Positions 9,083-16,844 are shown, numbered from the stretch's first letter. The stretch is DNA of 46,876 bases from Myxococcales bacterium (GCA_023954815.1 JAGSHB010000024.1:1-46876), one strand, 5' to 3'. Notes: generated by a model from the sequence alone, not told the origin. A program made the numbers and translations.

Positions 9083-10033
9083 TCATGTGGTGGTGCCGGC
9101 TGGCTCCCGGCGCAACAACAGCTCGCCGAGGATGAGGATGACACCGACAGAGATACCGATGTCTGCCACGTTATAGACCGGCCACCTGTGCTCGCCCACG
9201 AAATTCAAAATGAAGTCGACAACGATGGTGTGCATGTTGCGGTCGATCAGATTGCCGATGGCGCCAGACAGCACCCCGCCCAGCGCCCAGGAGCCCAGGG
9301 TCGAGCCCATCCAGCCGGTCCAGATCGCCCATATCATGCCAAGGGAGGCAAGCAGGCTGATCAGGCTGAAAAAGGCGACGCGAAATCCCGCGCTCATCTC
9401 CCGCATCACACCCCACGCGGCGCCGGGATTCTCGGCATACACGAGCTTCATAAAGCCTGAGATCACATTGATTTCTCGGGATAAAAGCGCGATCTGCGTG
9501 CCCGCGGGTGGTACCGCTGAAGCGGAGGAGATGACGTCTTTGGCTCGGTACACGCCACCCGCCAAGAGAGCTCCTGTGTCCGCCGGCGCAACACGCCAAC
9601 GCTCAGCAATGACGTCACCCAGCGACCGTTTCGCATCCGCCGCGGTCACACGCAGCCGGCGAGGCGCAGGAAAGCCGGTGCCAGCGAGCGCGATTAACTG
9701 GCGCGGCGCGTCGATACCCGCGAGCGACATGTCAGCCTTGAGCTCGGTGTCCTTGTCGTACTGCCACACCCACCGCTGGCCGATCGCTGCCGCGAGGGGG
9801 CCGTCGCTCACCCCGCGACTTGAAAACAACTGACCCACGGTGCGCTGACCATCAGCTGCCACAACCATCGGGTGCACGCTGCTGGCGAGATGTTCAATGG
9901 CCGCATACTTGGTCCACTGATCGACTCCCACAAGGGCCAGGGCCATCAGCAAGACAGGCCACCGCCAGCGAGCAGCAGCAGCGCGCAGAACCGCGTCGGT
10001 CGATTGAGATGTTGTTGTGTTGTGCTCTGGCAT
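9083..10033 (-). CDS. lspA: Lipoprotein signal peptidase LspA with a long insertion
   Basis: LspA cleaves the signal peptide from diacylglyceryl-prolipoproteins after Lgt has acted (EC 3.4.23.36). Family features are DQWTK (38-42) at the end of the first membrane helix, YAENPGAAWG (199-208), GNLIDR with Asp264, and VYNVADIGI with Asp291; the two aspartates match the catalytic dyad. Family members are usually about 160-200 aa, but this one is 316 aa. The excess is a mostly hydrophilic block at about residues 46-188, between helix 1 and the NPGAAWG segment, where known structures have a periplasmic beta-cradle. The start at 10033 follows GGAG with a four-base gap. It is the first gene of lspA-lgt-cdsA-lipB and is divergent from the radical SAM island. 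Confidence 0.92.
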   Translation of the reverse strand: MPEHNTTTSQSTDAVLRAAAARWRWPVLLMALALVGVDQWTKYAAIEHLASSVHPMVVAADGQRTVGQLFSSRGVSDGPLAAAIGQRWVWQYDKDTELKADMSLAGIDAPRQLIALAGTGFPAPRRLRVTAADAKRSLGDVIAERWRVAPADTGALLAGGVYRAKDVISSASAVPPAGTQIALLSREINVISGFMKLVYAENPGAAWGVMREMSAGFRVAFFSLISLLASLGMIWAIWTGWMGSTLGSWALGGVLSGAIGNLIDRNMHTIVVDFILNFVGEHRWPVYNVADIGISVGVILILGELLLRREPAGTTT

Positions 10034-10072
10034 GGGGCTCCGGCGCTTGGCGCGGCGCAGAGTAGGGGGCGG

Positions 10073-10090
10073 GTCAACGGTGCGTCAACG
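10073..10090. repeat. Direct repeat GTCAACG, 11-bp period, in divergent promoter region
   Basis: GTCAACG occurs at 10073-10079 and again at 10084-10090, a period of 11 bp, so the copies lie on the same face of the helix. They sit in the 140-bp gap between lspA (leftward) and the radical SAM island (rightward). Two same-face heptamers could be a regulator site; chance occurrence is not excluded. Confidence 0.35.
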
Positions 10091-10122
10091 ACGGTCATCG
10101 GTAGGCTTCTGTGCTCGGTGTC

Positions 10123-10152
10123 TTGCCGCCGTTCAAGCCCGAGGTCTAGGAT
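10123..10152 (+). promoter_or_regulatory. Candidate sigma-70-like promoter of the radical SAM island
   Basis: TTGCCG (10123-10128) and TAGGAT (10147-10152) are separated by 18 bp, each matching four of six consensus positions. Transcription from here would start just before the GTG at 10174. It is a weak match in GC-rich DNA. Confidence 0.3.
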
Positions 10153-10173
10153 GCCCGGCCACCGGGAGCTACC

Positions 10174-11043
10174 GTGTCTAGTCGCCGAACCCTCATTCTC
10201 ACAGCCAGCCCGAGTATCACCGCGCTACCTGGGCTCGTTTTTAGTGATACGCCGCGAGCGACGGACGCAGCTCTCATGAGCGCGGCGTTGGCCCAAGTGA
10301 AGCCAGGTGACACGGTGACCTTCGGCGAGGGAGATCCACTGCTGCAGGCCGACGTGTTGACCTGGCTCACAGGGGCAAAGGAGGCGGGTGCGGCAACGGT
10401 CGGCGTCCAAACCACCGGTCACGTCCTCGCCAAGAAAGGGGCGGCTTCGCAGCTTAAATCTGCCGGTCTCACCGATGTCCACGTCATCCTCTTGGGCGCC
10501 GATGCGGCCAGTCACGATTGGATTTCCGGCTCAGACGGGAGCTTTCGGCTTGCCTTACGCGGGATAAAGCGCGCCAACGCCGCTGGGCTGCGGACCCACA
10601 TCCTGGCTCCCATTTTGCGGCCGACATTTCGGGCACTCCCCGATCTGGTGCGCCGCTCCCTGGCCCTGCACGTGCGCAGCTTTGCCTTCCACGCGCCCCT
10701 AGGCACCGAGCGCGAGGCCCACGGTCTGCACCCGCACCTCGCATTGGCCGGACCACACGTACAGCGGGCCATTGCTCTGGCCCGTCTGGCTAAGCGGCGG
10801 GCGACGACGTGGGGCGTCCCTGCCTGTGTGCTCGCCGATCAATCGTCGGCCATGCAAACGCCACGATCCGGACATATCGTGATCGACGCAGCCATGCCAA
10901 CTACTGATTATCGCGACCGAATTCACGGGGCGCCGTGCAACGAGTGTGGGCTCCGTGCACACTGCCCTGGACCGCTGGCAACCTATGCCGAGCAGTTCGG
11001 TTGGGGAGGACTCGTGCCCCAGCAAGACGCGACCCCAAAATGA
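10174..11043 (+). CDS. Radical-SAM-like protein lacking the SAM-cluster cysteines
   Basis: The 289-aa product follows the radical SAM barrel pattern: TVTFGEGDPLL (48-57) where active enzymes have GGEP, then a VGVQTTG strand, an AGLTDVHVILLG strand and the GSFRLALRGIKRANAAGL helix. It has no CxxxCxxC. The N-terminal segment where the motif should lie (about 11-24) contains no cysteine. All four cysteines are C218 (in VPAC), C255, C258 and C264 (CxxCx5C), the same pattern as the presumed auxiliary [4Fe-4S] site of the active radical SAM proteins nearby. The start is GTG 10174, preceded by GGGAG with a five-base gap. It is the first gene of the island, 58 bp before the next. It is probably a non-catalytic partner or scaffold; function unknown. 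Confidence 0.75.
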   Translation: MSSRRTLILTASPSITALPGLVFSDTPRATDAALMSAALAQVKPGDTVTFGEGDPLLQADVLTWLTGAKEAGAATVGVQTTGHVLAKKGAASQLKSAGLTDVHVILLGADAASHDWISGSDGSFRLALRGIKRANAAGLRTHILAPILRPTFRALPDLVRRSLALHVRSFAFHAPLGTEREAHGLHPHLALAGPHVQRAIALARLAKRRATTWGVPACVLADQSSAMQTPRSGHIVIDAAMPTTDYRDRIHGAPCNECGLRAHCPGPLATYAEQFGWGGLVPQQDATPK

Positions 11044-11101
11044 CAGCGCCCGCTTGCGGTCGCAGCCAGCTATCCGCCCCGATCTGGACCAGGAGCCCGG
11101 G

Positions 11102-13117
11102 ATGACCCGAATCTCGCAATCAGCCGCCGCCGAACAGCGTGACGACGCCCCGACATCTGCCGGTGGCGATCACATCGACATCGAGCGACTGGTTCGTGAT
11201 GGCGTCCTAACCAGAGACGAGGCTCGGGCGCTCGAGCACAGCCAGCAAAGTGACAGTGGCGGCGCCGCGCGGATGGAGGCCCTGCCCGAGACGCGAGGGT
11301 CCGGTGAGGATAAAGACGCGGTCAAAGAAGTAGCGGTCAAGCACAAGCGCCACTGGGTCCGCGTGACCCGGGTCTGTAACCAGCGCTGCACGTTCTGCCT
11401 CGATTCGATGAATCAAGACGGCACGATGATCGACACCGACTCCCTGAAGGCCTACATCGCGCTGGGAAGGAAGATGGGCCGGGAGCGTCTGATCTTGTCT
11501 GGCGGCGAGGCCAGTGTGCACCCCGACTACATCGAGTTGATTCGCTATGGCCGTGAGGTGGGCTACGAGTGGATCCAGACGATCACCAACGGGATGATGT
11601 TCTCGTACAAGAAGTTCGCTCGAAAATGCGCCGACGCCGGTCTCAACGAGGCCACCGTCTCGATGCACGGCCACACGGCGTACCTGCAAGATCGGCTCAC
11701 GGGCACGCCGGGCGCCTTTGTCACCGGTGTGAAGGGCATGCAGAACTTGATCGCGACCGGTAAAGTCGTGGTCAACGTCGACGTGGTGATCAACAAGCAG
11801 AACTACAAGCACCTACCTGAGATTATTGAGTACTACTATAACTTGTCGATCCGCGAGTTCGACCTGCTGCACATCATCCCATTCGGGCGCGGCTTCGATG
11901 AGCACCGCCACAGCCTGTTTTTTGATCTGAACGACGCCGTGCCCTACTTCCGTCGCGCGTTTGAGTGGGCCAACAAGCCGGGCGTCTACCTGTGGACCAA
12001 CCGCCTGCCCGTGCCCTACCTCGAGGACTTCGAGCGCCTGATTCAAGATCCGCACAAGCTGACCTATGAGTTCGACGGTGGCCGGCATAACTTCGAGAGC
12101 TTTCTCAAGCGCGGGTTGAAGCCCGATTGTTGGGGTGAGCGCTGCGACTATTGCTTCCTCGATGGCCCCTGCCGCTCGACGATGTTTCCCTATCGCGGGC
12201 ATCTGGAGGCCCGGACCTTCCCGGTGGTTAAACTCGACAGCCAGACAGTGTGGCCGTCGCCTCAGGCCCAGGCGGTTTTTGAAGCCCAGCAGCCGAAACG
12301 CGTGGTGCTGACGGCCCGAGATACGGCGGATGCGAGCCACGCGCTCGACTCGTTGCCCTTTGGCGATGCGCCGGTTTCGCTACAGCTCGATGCAGGGGCT
12401 GAGCCAGAGAGTCTGCCCGCACGGGTGGATCGGCTTGTGATCTCATCGGTCGACGATGCGGCGCGCTACCTCGTGGGCACCGATCGTGTGACGACGGAGG
12501 TGGAGGTACAGCTCGATCGGAAGCTCGCTTCCTGGCTGCTCGCCCGGCCCTCGACAGTGAAGAGCTGGGGCAATCGGCTCATTTTGACGCTGCAAGACCA
12601 CGAGTATCTCAGCGGCTCGCAGCAAACGGACCCAGCACCGGAGTCCCTGCGTAAGCTCGCTGGATTGGGGGCGCGGCTAAAGAACGTACCTGCTTGTGTC
12701 GCCGGGGGAGAGTCTGTGCCCCACGATCACTTCCGCCTTGATGCCGAGCTACTCGATCGCGGCGGTGACTTGGATCTGGACCGCTACGTCCACCACTACA
12801 TTGAACGAGAGTACTACGCCAAGAGTCTGCGGTGTAACCGCTGCGCGCTATCGGATGACTGCCGCGGTCTGCACATCAACTACCTGCGCAATCACGGTTT
12901 CAAGATCTTGCGTCCCCTCGATGAAGACGGCCAAGAGCTCGCCGATGCGGGCTCTTTCGAGGACATCACGCAAGTGCTCAAGGAGGCGACCGCGGACCGT
13001 GATCGGCGGGAGCGCAAGCGCATCGTCGGGATGCATCAGCCGGCCAAGAGCGTGCGGGTTGCGCTGGGCAAAACCAGCCTTTCAGACCGAAAATCCGCTG
13101 TAAAAGCCGAAAACTAG
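11102..13117 (+). CDS. Radical SAM protein with a second, degenerate radical-SAM-like module
   Basis: The start is ATG 11102 with AGGAG seven bases upstream; the frame is open to 10946 but would overlap the previous gene. The 671-aa product begins with about 75 polar residues of unknown function. A radical SAM core follows with C92xxxC96xxC99, GGEAS (in place of GGEPT) and the SMHG strand. This module ends in a Cys group C343, C348, C351, C357 whose last three fit CxxCx5C. A further region of about 230 residues ends with VPAC (C532) and C578xxCx5C587, the same tail as module one and the neighbours, but no CxxxCxxC precedes it. It therefore reads as one active module plus one truncated module. 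The substrate is unknown; context suggests peptide or protein modification in the cytoplasm. Confidence 0.82.
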   Translation: MTRISQSAAAEQRDDAPTSAGGDHIDIERLVRDGVLTRDEARALEHSQQSDSGGAARMEALPETRGSGEDKDAVKEVAVKHKRHWVRVTRVCNQRCTFCLDSMNQDGTMIDTDSLKAYIALGRKMGRERLILSGGEASVHPDYIELIRYGREVGYEWIQTITNGMMFSYKKFARKCADAGLNEATVSMHGHTAYLQDRLTGTPGAFVTGVKGMQNLIATGKVVVNVDVVINKQNYKHLPEIIEYYYNLSIREFDLLHIIPFGRGFDEHRHSLFFDLNDAVPYFRRAFEWANKPGVYLWTNRLPVPYLEDFERLIQDPHKLTYEFDGGRHNFESFLKRGLKPDCWGERCDYCFLDGPCRSTMFPYRGHLEARTFPVVKLDSQTVWPSPQAQAVFEAQQPKRVVLTARDTADASHALDSLPFGDAPVSLQLDAGAEPESLPARVDRLVISSVDDAARYLVGTDRVTTEVEVQLDRKLASWLLARPSTVKSWGNRLILTLQDHEYLSGSQQTDPAPESLRKLAGLGARLKNVPACVAGGESVPHDHFRLDAELLDRGGDLDLDRYVHHYIEREYYAKSLRCNRCALSDDCRGLHINYLRNHGFKILRPLDEDGQELADAGSFEDITQVLKEATADRDRRERKRIVGMHQPAKSVRVALGKTSLSDRKSAVKAEN

Positions 13118-13133
13118 CTGGAGCGCGCCCCCA

Positions 13134-14279
13134 ATGGCCAACATCGGCTACATCCAGATGGTGCGCCACTGCAACCAAAACTGCGGCTTCTGCTCAAATC
13201 CGGAAACGCCCTGGTTTCATGGAGAGTCCGAGGTCCGCGCGCTCATCGACGACTTTGCCGAACGCAACTACTTCGGCGTGATCTTCACGGGCGGTGAGCC
13301 GACGCTGACGCCGATTCTGCCAGAGATGATCGCCTATGCCGGCGAGCGTGGGTTGCACACCCGCCTCATCACCAACGGCCAGAAACTAGCGGACCTAGCC
13401 TATGTAACCCGACTGCAAGCGGCCGGATTGCAGCACGTTCATGTCAGCGTGCACTCGCACAAGCGCGCGTTAGAGGACTTTCTCACGGGCACGCCGGGCT
13501 CCCTGGCCTGGGCCGAGCAAGCGCTGACCCACCTCGCAGGCAGCACCATCCGCGTAGACGTCAACATCGTCATCAATCGCTACAACGCCGATCAACTCCA
13601 CGAGACGATCGACTGGTTCGCGGCCCACTATCCCCATGTCCGCCACTTCATCTTCAACAACCTCGACCCGAGCATCGGCAGGGCGCACACGAACCAGTAT
13701 TTTGCCCCTACGTTTCGGCAAATGGAGTTCAGTCTGCAGCGGGCGATGACGACGCTAGCGCAGGCTGGCCGTACGTTTCGGGTCGAGAAGGTGCCGCTTT
13801 GCTACCTACCCGGTTTCGAGCACTGCAGCACGGAGACCCGCAAGATCGTCAAAGCGGAAGAGCGCATCGTTCACTTCCTCGATGAAAAGGGCACGGTGAT
13901 TCAGCAGCAGTGGGGCCATCACCACGCCGAGGTGTGTGGGGTGTGCACGCTGCGGGCGCTCTGTGCCGGTTTGTTCACCCGCGGTGAGGCCTACGACGAA
14001 GCCGAGCTGACACCGGTTTTTGTCGACCCGAGACCCATCGTCAAGCGCATCGCCGACGACGAAGCCAGCGATCCGGCGTGGCAGAGACAGCGATTGACTG
14101 GGGCGGCGGCGTTGGTCAAGGCGCCGAGTGAATCCCAAAGGCCAGCCAAAATGGCGCCGCCAGATGGCTCACGGCTCGTGCAACCGCAGTTAAACCCCAA
14201 GAGACGACGTGATCCGTGGCGAGACTGGCAACCGACGCCTGGCAATGCTGAGACGCCCACGACCGCTGGTGATTCATAG
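13134..14279 (+). CDS. Radical SAM protein with auxiliary-cluster tail
   Basis: The 381-aa product starts almost at the catalytic motif: C13xxxC17xxC20 binds the SAM [4Fe-4S] cluster and GGEPT (53-57) is the SAM-binding glycine motif. Family-typical strands follow (LITNG, HVHVSVHSHK). C223 in VPLC, C231 and C268xxCx5C277 form a likely auxiliary cluster site, as in the neighbouring radical SAM proteins and the fusion protein at 38281. The last 80 residues are polar and rich in Pro and Arg, without recognisable fold. The ATG is 16 bp after the previous stop; the nearest purine-rich site is weak, suggesting coupled translation. It could fill the HxsC position (second radical SAM enzyme) of an Hxs-like system, but its motifs are not close to the HxsC I know. 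Confidence 0.85.
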   Translation: MANIGYIQMVRHCNQNCGFCSNPETPWFHGESEVRALIDDFAERNYFGVIFTGGEPTLTPILPEMIAYAGERGLHTRLITNGQKLADLAYVTRLQAAGLQHVHVSVHSHKRALEDFLTGTPGSLAWAEQALTHLAGSTIRVDVNIVINRYNADQLHETIDWFAAHYPHVRHFIFNNLDPSIGRAHTNQYFAPTFRQMEFSLQRAMTTLAQAGRTFRVEKVPLCYLPGFEHCSTETRKIVKAEERIVHFLDEKGTVIQQQWGHHHAEVCGVCTLRALCAGLFTRGEAYDEAELTPVFVDPRPIVKRIADDEASDPAWQRQRLTGAAALVKAPSESQRPAKMAPPDGSRLVQPQLNPKRRRDPWRDWQPTPGNAETPTTAGDS

Positions 14280-14299
14280 GCCCTGTAGGTTCGTTCGCC

Positions 14300-14342
14300 T
14301 GCGCCTAGCCCTGCGCCCGAGTTGCGCCCGACGTGCGCCCGA
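14300..14342. repeat. Three 9-bp direct repeats TGCGCCCGA with 11-bp period
   Basis: TGCGCCCGA starts at 14312, 14323 and 14334, exactly 11 bp apart, with a degenerate copy (TGCGCCTAG) at 14300. The array lies in the 278-bp gap before the hxsD-like gene. One copy per helical turn is the usual layout of a cooperative regulator site, so an operator for the downstream genes is possible. The rest of the gap holds no convincing gene. Confidence 0.55.
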
Positions 14343-14557
14343 CCACAGCCTGCTGAAGCATCCGCGTGCGTCACTATCGAGGGAGACGGAGGCGGAAGAC
14401 TTTGCAAAGATGACAGGCTCATCGGCAGTGCTGGGTTGACGGCCGATCTCCCCTAATGCTAGCCCAGTGCACATCGTTCGGTGTCGCTCCCGGCCCATCC
14501 CCCTCCGGTAGGCACCCACAGCACCTCGCCCAATGGCGAGCGGAAGGGGATCATCCC

Positions 14558-15022
14558 ATGGCTCAGCATACCCTTGAGCGCTTTGACGCCGACAGCAACA
14601 CGGCCGTCCTCAGTCTAGACGCCGGTATCTACCCGCTGGATGCGGTCTATGGCGCAGCCTACGCCCTGATCGATCGCGCCTACGTCCTACTCGACAAAGA
14701 AGCGCGGGCAGAAGGCAAAGGCAGTCGATTCCTGATTCAGCTGCGCGGCAAGATCAAGCTCGATCAGGCGGCTGCACAGGCCCTGTCCGGCGAGTTCGGC
14801 AACGAGCTGCTCAGCCAAGCGCTCCGTCGCAAAGTGGTCAAGCAGAACGGCGGGTTGATCGAGGAGATCGTCACGCAGGCCATCGCCGGCGCCACCGGTG
14901 CCAGCCTGCCGCAGGACTTCCTCGACGATGACGACGACGATCTCGACTTTCTCGATGATCCCCTAGGAATCGCGGTTCCGTGGGAAGAGAAGTTCAAGAA
15001 AGACGGCAAGAAAAACGCCTAG
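14558..15022 (+). CDS. hxsD: HxsD-like protein with acidic C-terminal tail
   Basis: The 154-aa product resembles HxsD of the His-Xaa-Ser system: IYPLDAVYGAAYALIDRAY (24-42) matches the amino-terminal helix of that family, and F80-x-NELLxxxLR (80-90) followed by NGGLIEEIVTQA (97-108) matches its LLNDYxLRE-type motif. HxsD is a small partner of the HxsB/HxsC radical SAM enzymes; its exact role is not established. The start ATG 14558 follows GGAAGGGG; an in-frame upstream start at 14456 is less likely. Unlike ordinary HxsD it carries about 40 extra residues: DDDDDD from 123, a second acidic stretch, then a hydrophobic GIAVPW and a lysine-rich end. The HxsB-like gene lies 313 bp downstream, supporting the call. 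Identification is from motif memory. Confidence 0.7.
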   Translation: MAQHTLERFDADSNTAVLSLDAGIYPLDAVYGAAYALIDRAYVLLDKEARAEGKGSRFLIQLRGKIKLDQAAAQALSGEFGNELLSQALRRKVVKQNGGLIEEIVTQAIAGATGASLPQDFLDDDDDDLDFLDDPLGIAVPWEEKFKKDGKKNA

Positions 15023-15059
15023 GCGACGCACGGCGCATACCTGCGCCAGTGGAGGGGCC

Positions 15060-15293
15060 ATGGCCACCGACCTGACGATCTCTTTGCACCGCGCGATGTA
15101 CATGGCCCAGGCCATTCGCGACGCCATGGGTGTGTTCGATGATTTTGCGACGTTTTCAATGGAAAAGAAGGGTGATCACTACGAAGTGACGATCCGCGAC
15201 GTGGACCCCGAGGTCGATGGCGACATCGTCGGAGAATTCAGCAACTTCGCCCTGGCCCACACCATTGAGCGCAAGCGGCGCACGCCGAAATAG
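15060..15293 (+). CDS. 77-aa radical SAM partner protein, possibly HxsD-like
   Basis: This small gene lies between the hxsD-like and hxsB-like genes, 37 and 42 bp from each, and has a good GGAGG site four bases before its ATG. The protein has an N-terminal strand plus helix (LTISLHRAMYMAQAIRDAM), a two-stranded region (ATFSMEKKGDHYEVTIRD) and an EFSNFALAHTIE segment. This order (strand, helix, strands, EFxNxxL helix) matches the larger HxsD-like protein in miniature, so I think it is a second HxsD-like partner. It has no Cys and no HxS repeats, so it is not an obvious HxsA-type substrate. A leader-type precursor or a peptide chaperone are alternatives. No direct function can be given. Confidence 0.65.
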   Translation: MATDLTISLHRAMYMAQAIRDAMGVFDDFATFSMEKKGDHYEVTIRDVDPEVDGDIVGEFSNFALAHTIERKRRTPK

Positions 15294-15335
15294 CGGCACC
15301 CAAGACATAGCAGCGCTCAGCGCTCGGAGCCCACC

Positions 15336-16844
15336 ATGACCCAGCCTCGCCTCGATGAGTTGATCAGCCTGCGCAAGGTCGATGCGACCTTCGCTCTGCC
15401 TTTCAACCAACGGCCGATCAACGATGACTTTCTGATTTCAAACGACCTCGGCGACATGACTTTTGTGACGCCGACAGAGCTGCAGAAGTTGGCGTACGGG
15501 CAGATCGAAAAGACCGAACCGCTGTACACGCGTCTCGCGGAGAAGAACTTCATCGCTGGCGAGGTCGACGTCGCGGCCCAGGCCACCCGTTGGCGCACGA
15601 AGAACGCCTTTCTGTTTTACGGCCCCACGCTGCACGCCTTTGTGCTGACCGGCCGCTGCAACTTCGGCTGCCAGTACTGCCACAGCTCAATCGTGGGCAT
15701 GCACCGCACCGATACGGACATGTCGATCGAGGTCGCCGAGCGCGCCGTGGACATGGCGTTTCAGACCACGAGTCCGGGCATCACGATCGAGTTCCAGGGC
15801 GGCGAGCCCATGGCCAACTGGGAAGTGCTCCAGCACGTAGTCGAGTACGCGCGGCAGAAGAACGCGCTCGTGGGCAAGGCGCTGACGTTTTCACTGGTCA
15901 GCAACCTGACGCTGATGACCGAAGAGAAGCTGGACTACCTGCTTGAGCGAAAGGTCCAGATCTGCACCAGCCTCGATGGCCCCAAAGACCTGCACAACAA
16001 GTACCGCATCTACCGTGACGCCGATGGTTTCGACCTGACAACCAAGTGGATGAAGCGCATCAATGAACGCTACGTCGAGATGGGGCTGGACACCAATCTG
16101 TACCGGGTCGAAGCGCTGCCGACGGTGACGCGCGCGCTGCTCGAGCGCCCCAAAGATCTGGTCGATACCTTCGTTGATTTGGGCTGTCGTGCGATCTTCC
16201 TGCGCAAGCTCGATCCGTTTGGATTTGCCGCCAGAACTGCCAAAACGCTGGGCTACAGCATGGAGCAGTACATCGATTTTTACGTCGAGGCGGTGGACTA
16301 CATCATCGAGCTCAACAAGCAGGGCGTTCAGGTGATGGAGCGCAACGCGGCGATCATGCTCAGCAAGATGATCGCCGACTACGAGCCCAACTACCTCGAC
16401 CTGCGCAGCCCCGGCGGCGCCGTTATTGGCCAGATCGGCTACCACCCCGACGGTCGCATCTACTCGTCTGATGAGGGTCGCATGGTCGGCGCCATGGGCG
16501 ATGAAGCGTTCTGCATCGGCACGCTCGACAACACCTACCACGAGATCATGACCGCCGCGTCGACCCGTGCGCTGGTGATCGCTGGCACCAATCTAGGGCA
16601 GCCAGATTGTGTCTCGTGCGTCTACCGGCCCTACTGTGGTCAACAGCCCGAGTACAACTACAAGACGCAGGGAACCATTCGCGGCCGCATGCGCGACAGC
16701 ACTTGGTGTCGCAAGCATAAGTACATCTTCGACTACCTCGCCAAGCGCTTGCACTCGGCTGACGCGGACGAGATGGCGATGTTTGAGCGCTGGACGACCA
16801 ATCGTCCGCAAGAGCACTTCCTACAAGAATCCGGTGAGATCTAG
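15336..16844 (+). CDS. hxsB: HxsB-like radical SAM maturase
   Basis: The 502-aa product matches HxsB, the radical SAM/SPASM-like maturase of the His-Xaa-Ser system. It has an N-terminal domain (FLISNDLGDMTFVTPTEL), then C108xxxC112xxC115, IEFQGGEP (151-158), STSLDGP-like CTSLDGPKDLHN, FLRKLDPFGFA and YLDLRSPGGA, then PDGRIYSSDEGRM and the C-terminal C425xxCx5C434 with YNYKTQG, a later cysteine in TWC. These segments are typical of the HxsB family as I know it. The enzyme would act in the cytoplasm on a peptide or protein brought by HxsD-type partners. ATG 15336 follows GGAG with a six-base gap. HxsA, the usual substrate with His-Xaa-Ser repeats, is not found in this window. Confidence 0.83.
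   Translation: MTQPRLDELISLRKVDATFALPFNQRPINDDFLISNDLGDMTFVTPTELQKLAYGQIEKTEPLYTRLAEKNFIAGEVDVAAQATRWRTKNAFLFYGPTLHAFVLTGRCNFGCQYCHSSIVGMHRTDTDMSIEVAERAVDMAFQTTSPGITIEFQGGEPMANWEVLQHVVEYARQKNALVGKALTFSLVSNLTLMTEEKLDYLLERKVQICTSLDGPKDLHNKYRIYRDADGFDLTTKWMKRINERYVEMGLDTNLYRVEALPTVTRALLERPKDLVDTFVDLGCRAIFLRKLDPFGFAARTAKTLGYSMEQYIDFYVEAVDYIIELNKQGVQVMERNAAIMLSKMIADYEPNYLDLRSPGGAVIGQIGYHPDGRIYSSDEGRMVGAMGDEAFCIGTLDNTYHEIMTAASTRALVIAGTNLGQPDCVSCVYRPYCGQQPEYNYKTQGTIRGRMRDSTWCRKHKYIFDYLAKRLHSADADEMAMFERWTTNRPQEHFLQESGEI

Noticed and set aside
10174-11043. Cluster-less radical SAM gene as a pseudogene
   Set aside because: The frame is intact, has a good ribosome-binding site and keeps four precisely spaced cysteines, so a functional non-catalytic protein is more likely.
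14209-14439. 76-codon frame as a possible precursor peptide before hxsD
   Set aside because: It overlaps the end of the radical SAM gene and the phased repeats, is Arg/Pro/Leu-rich and has no His-Xaa-Ser or leader features.
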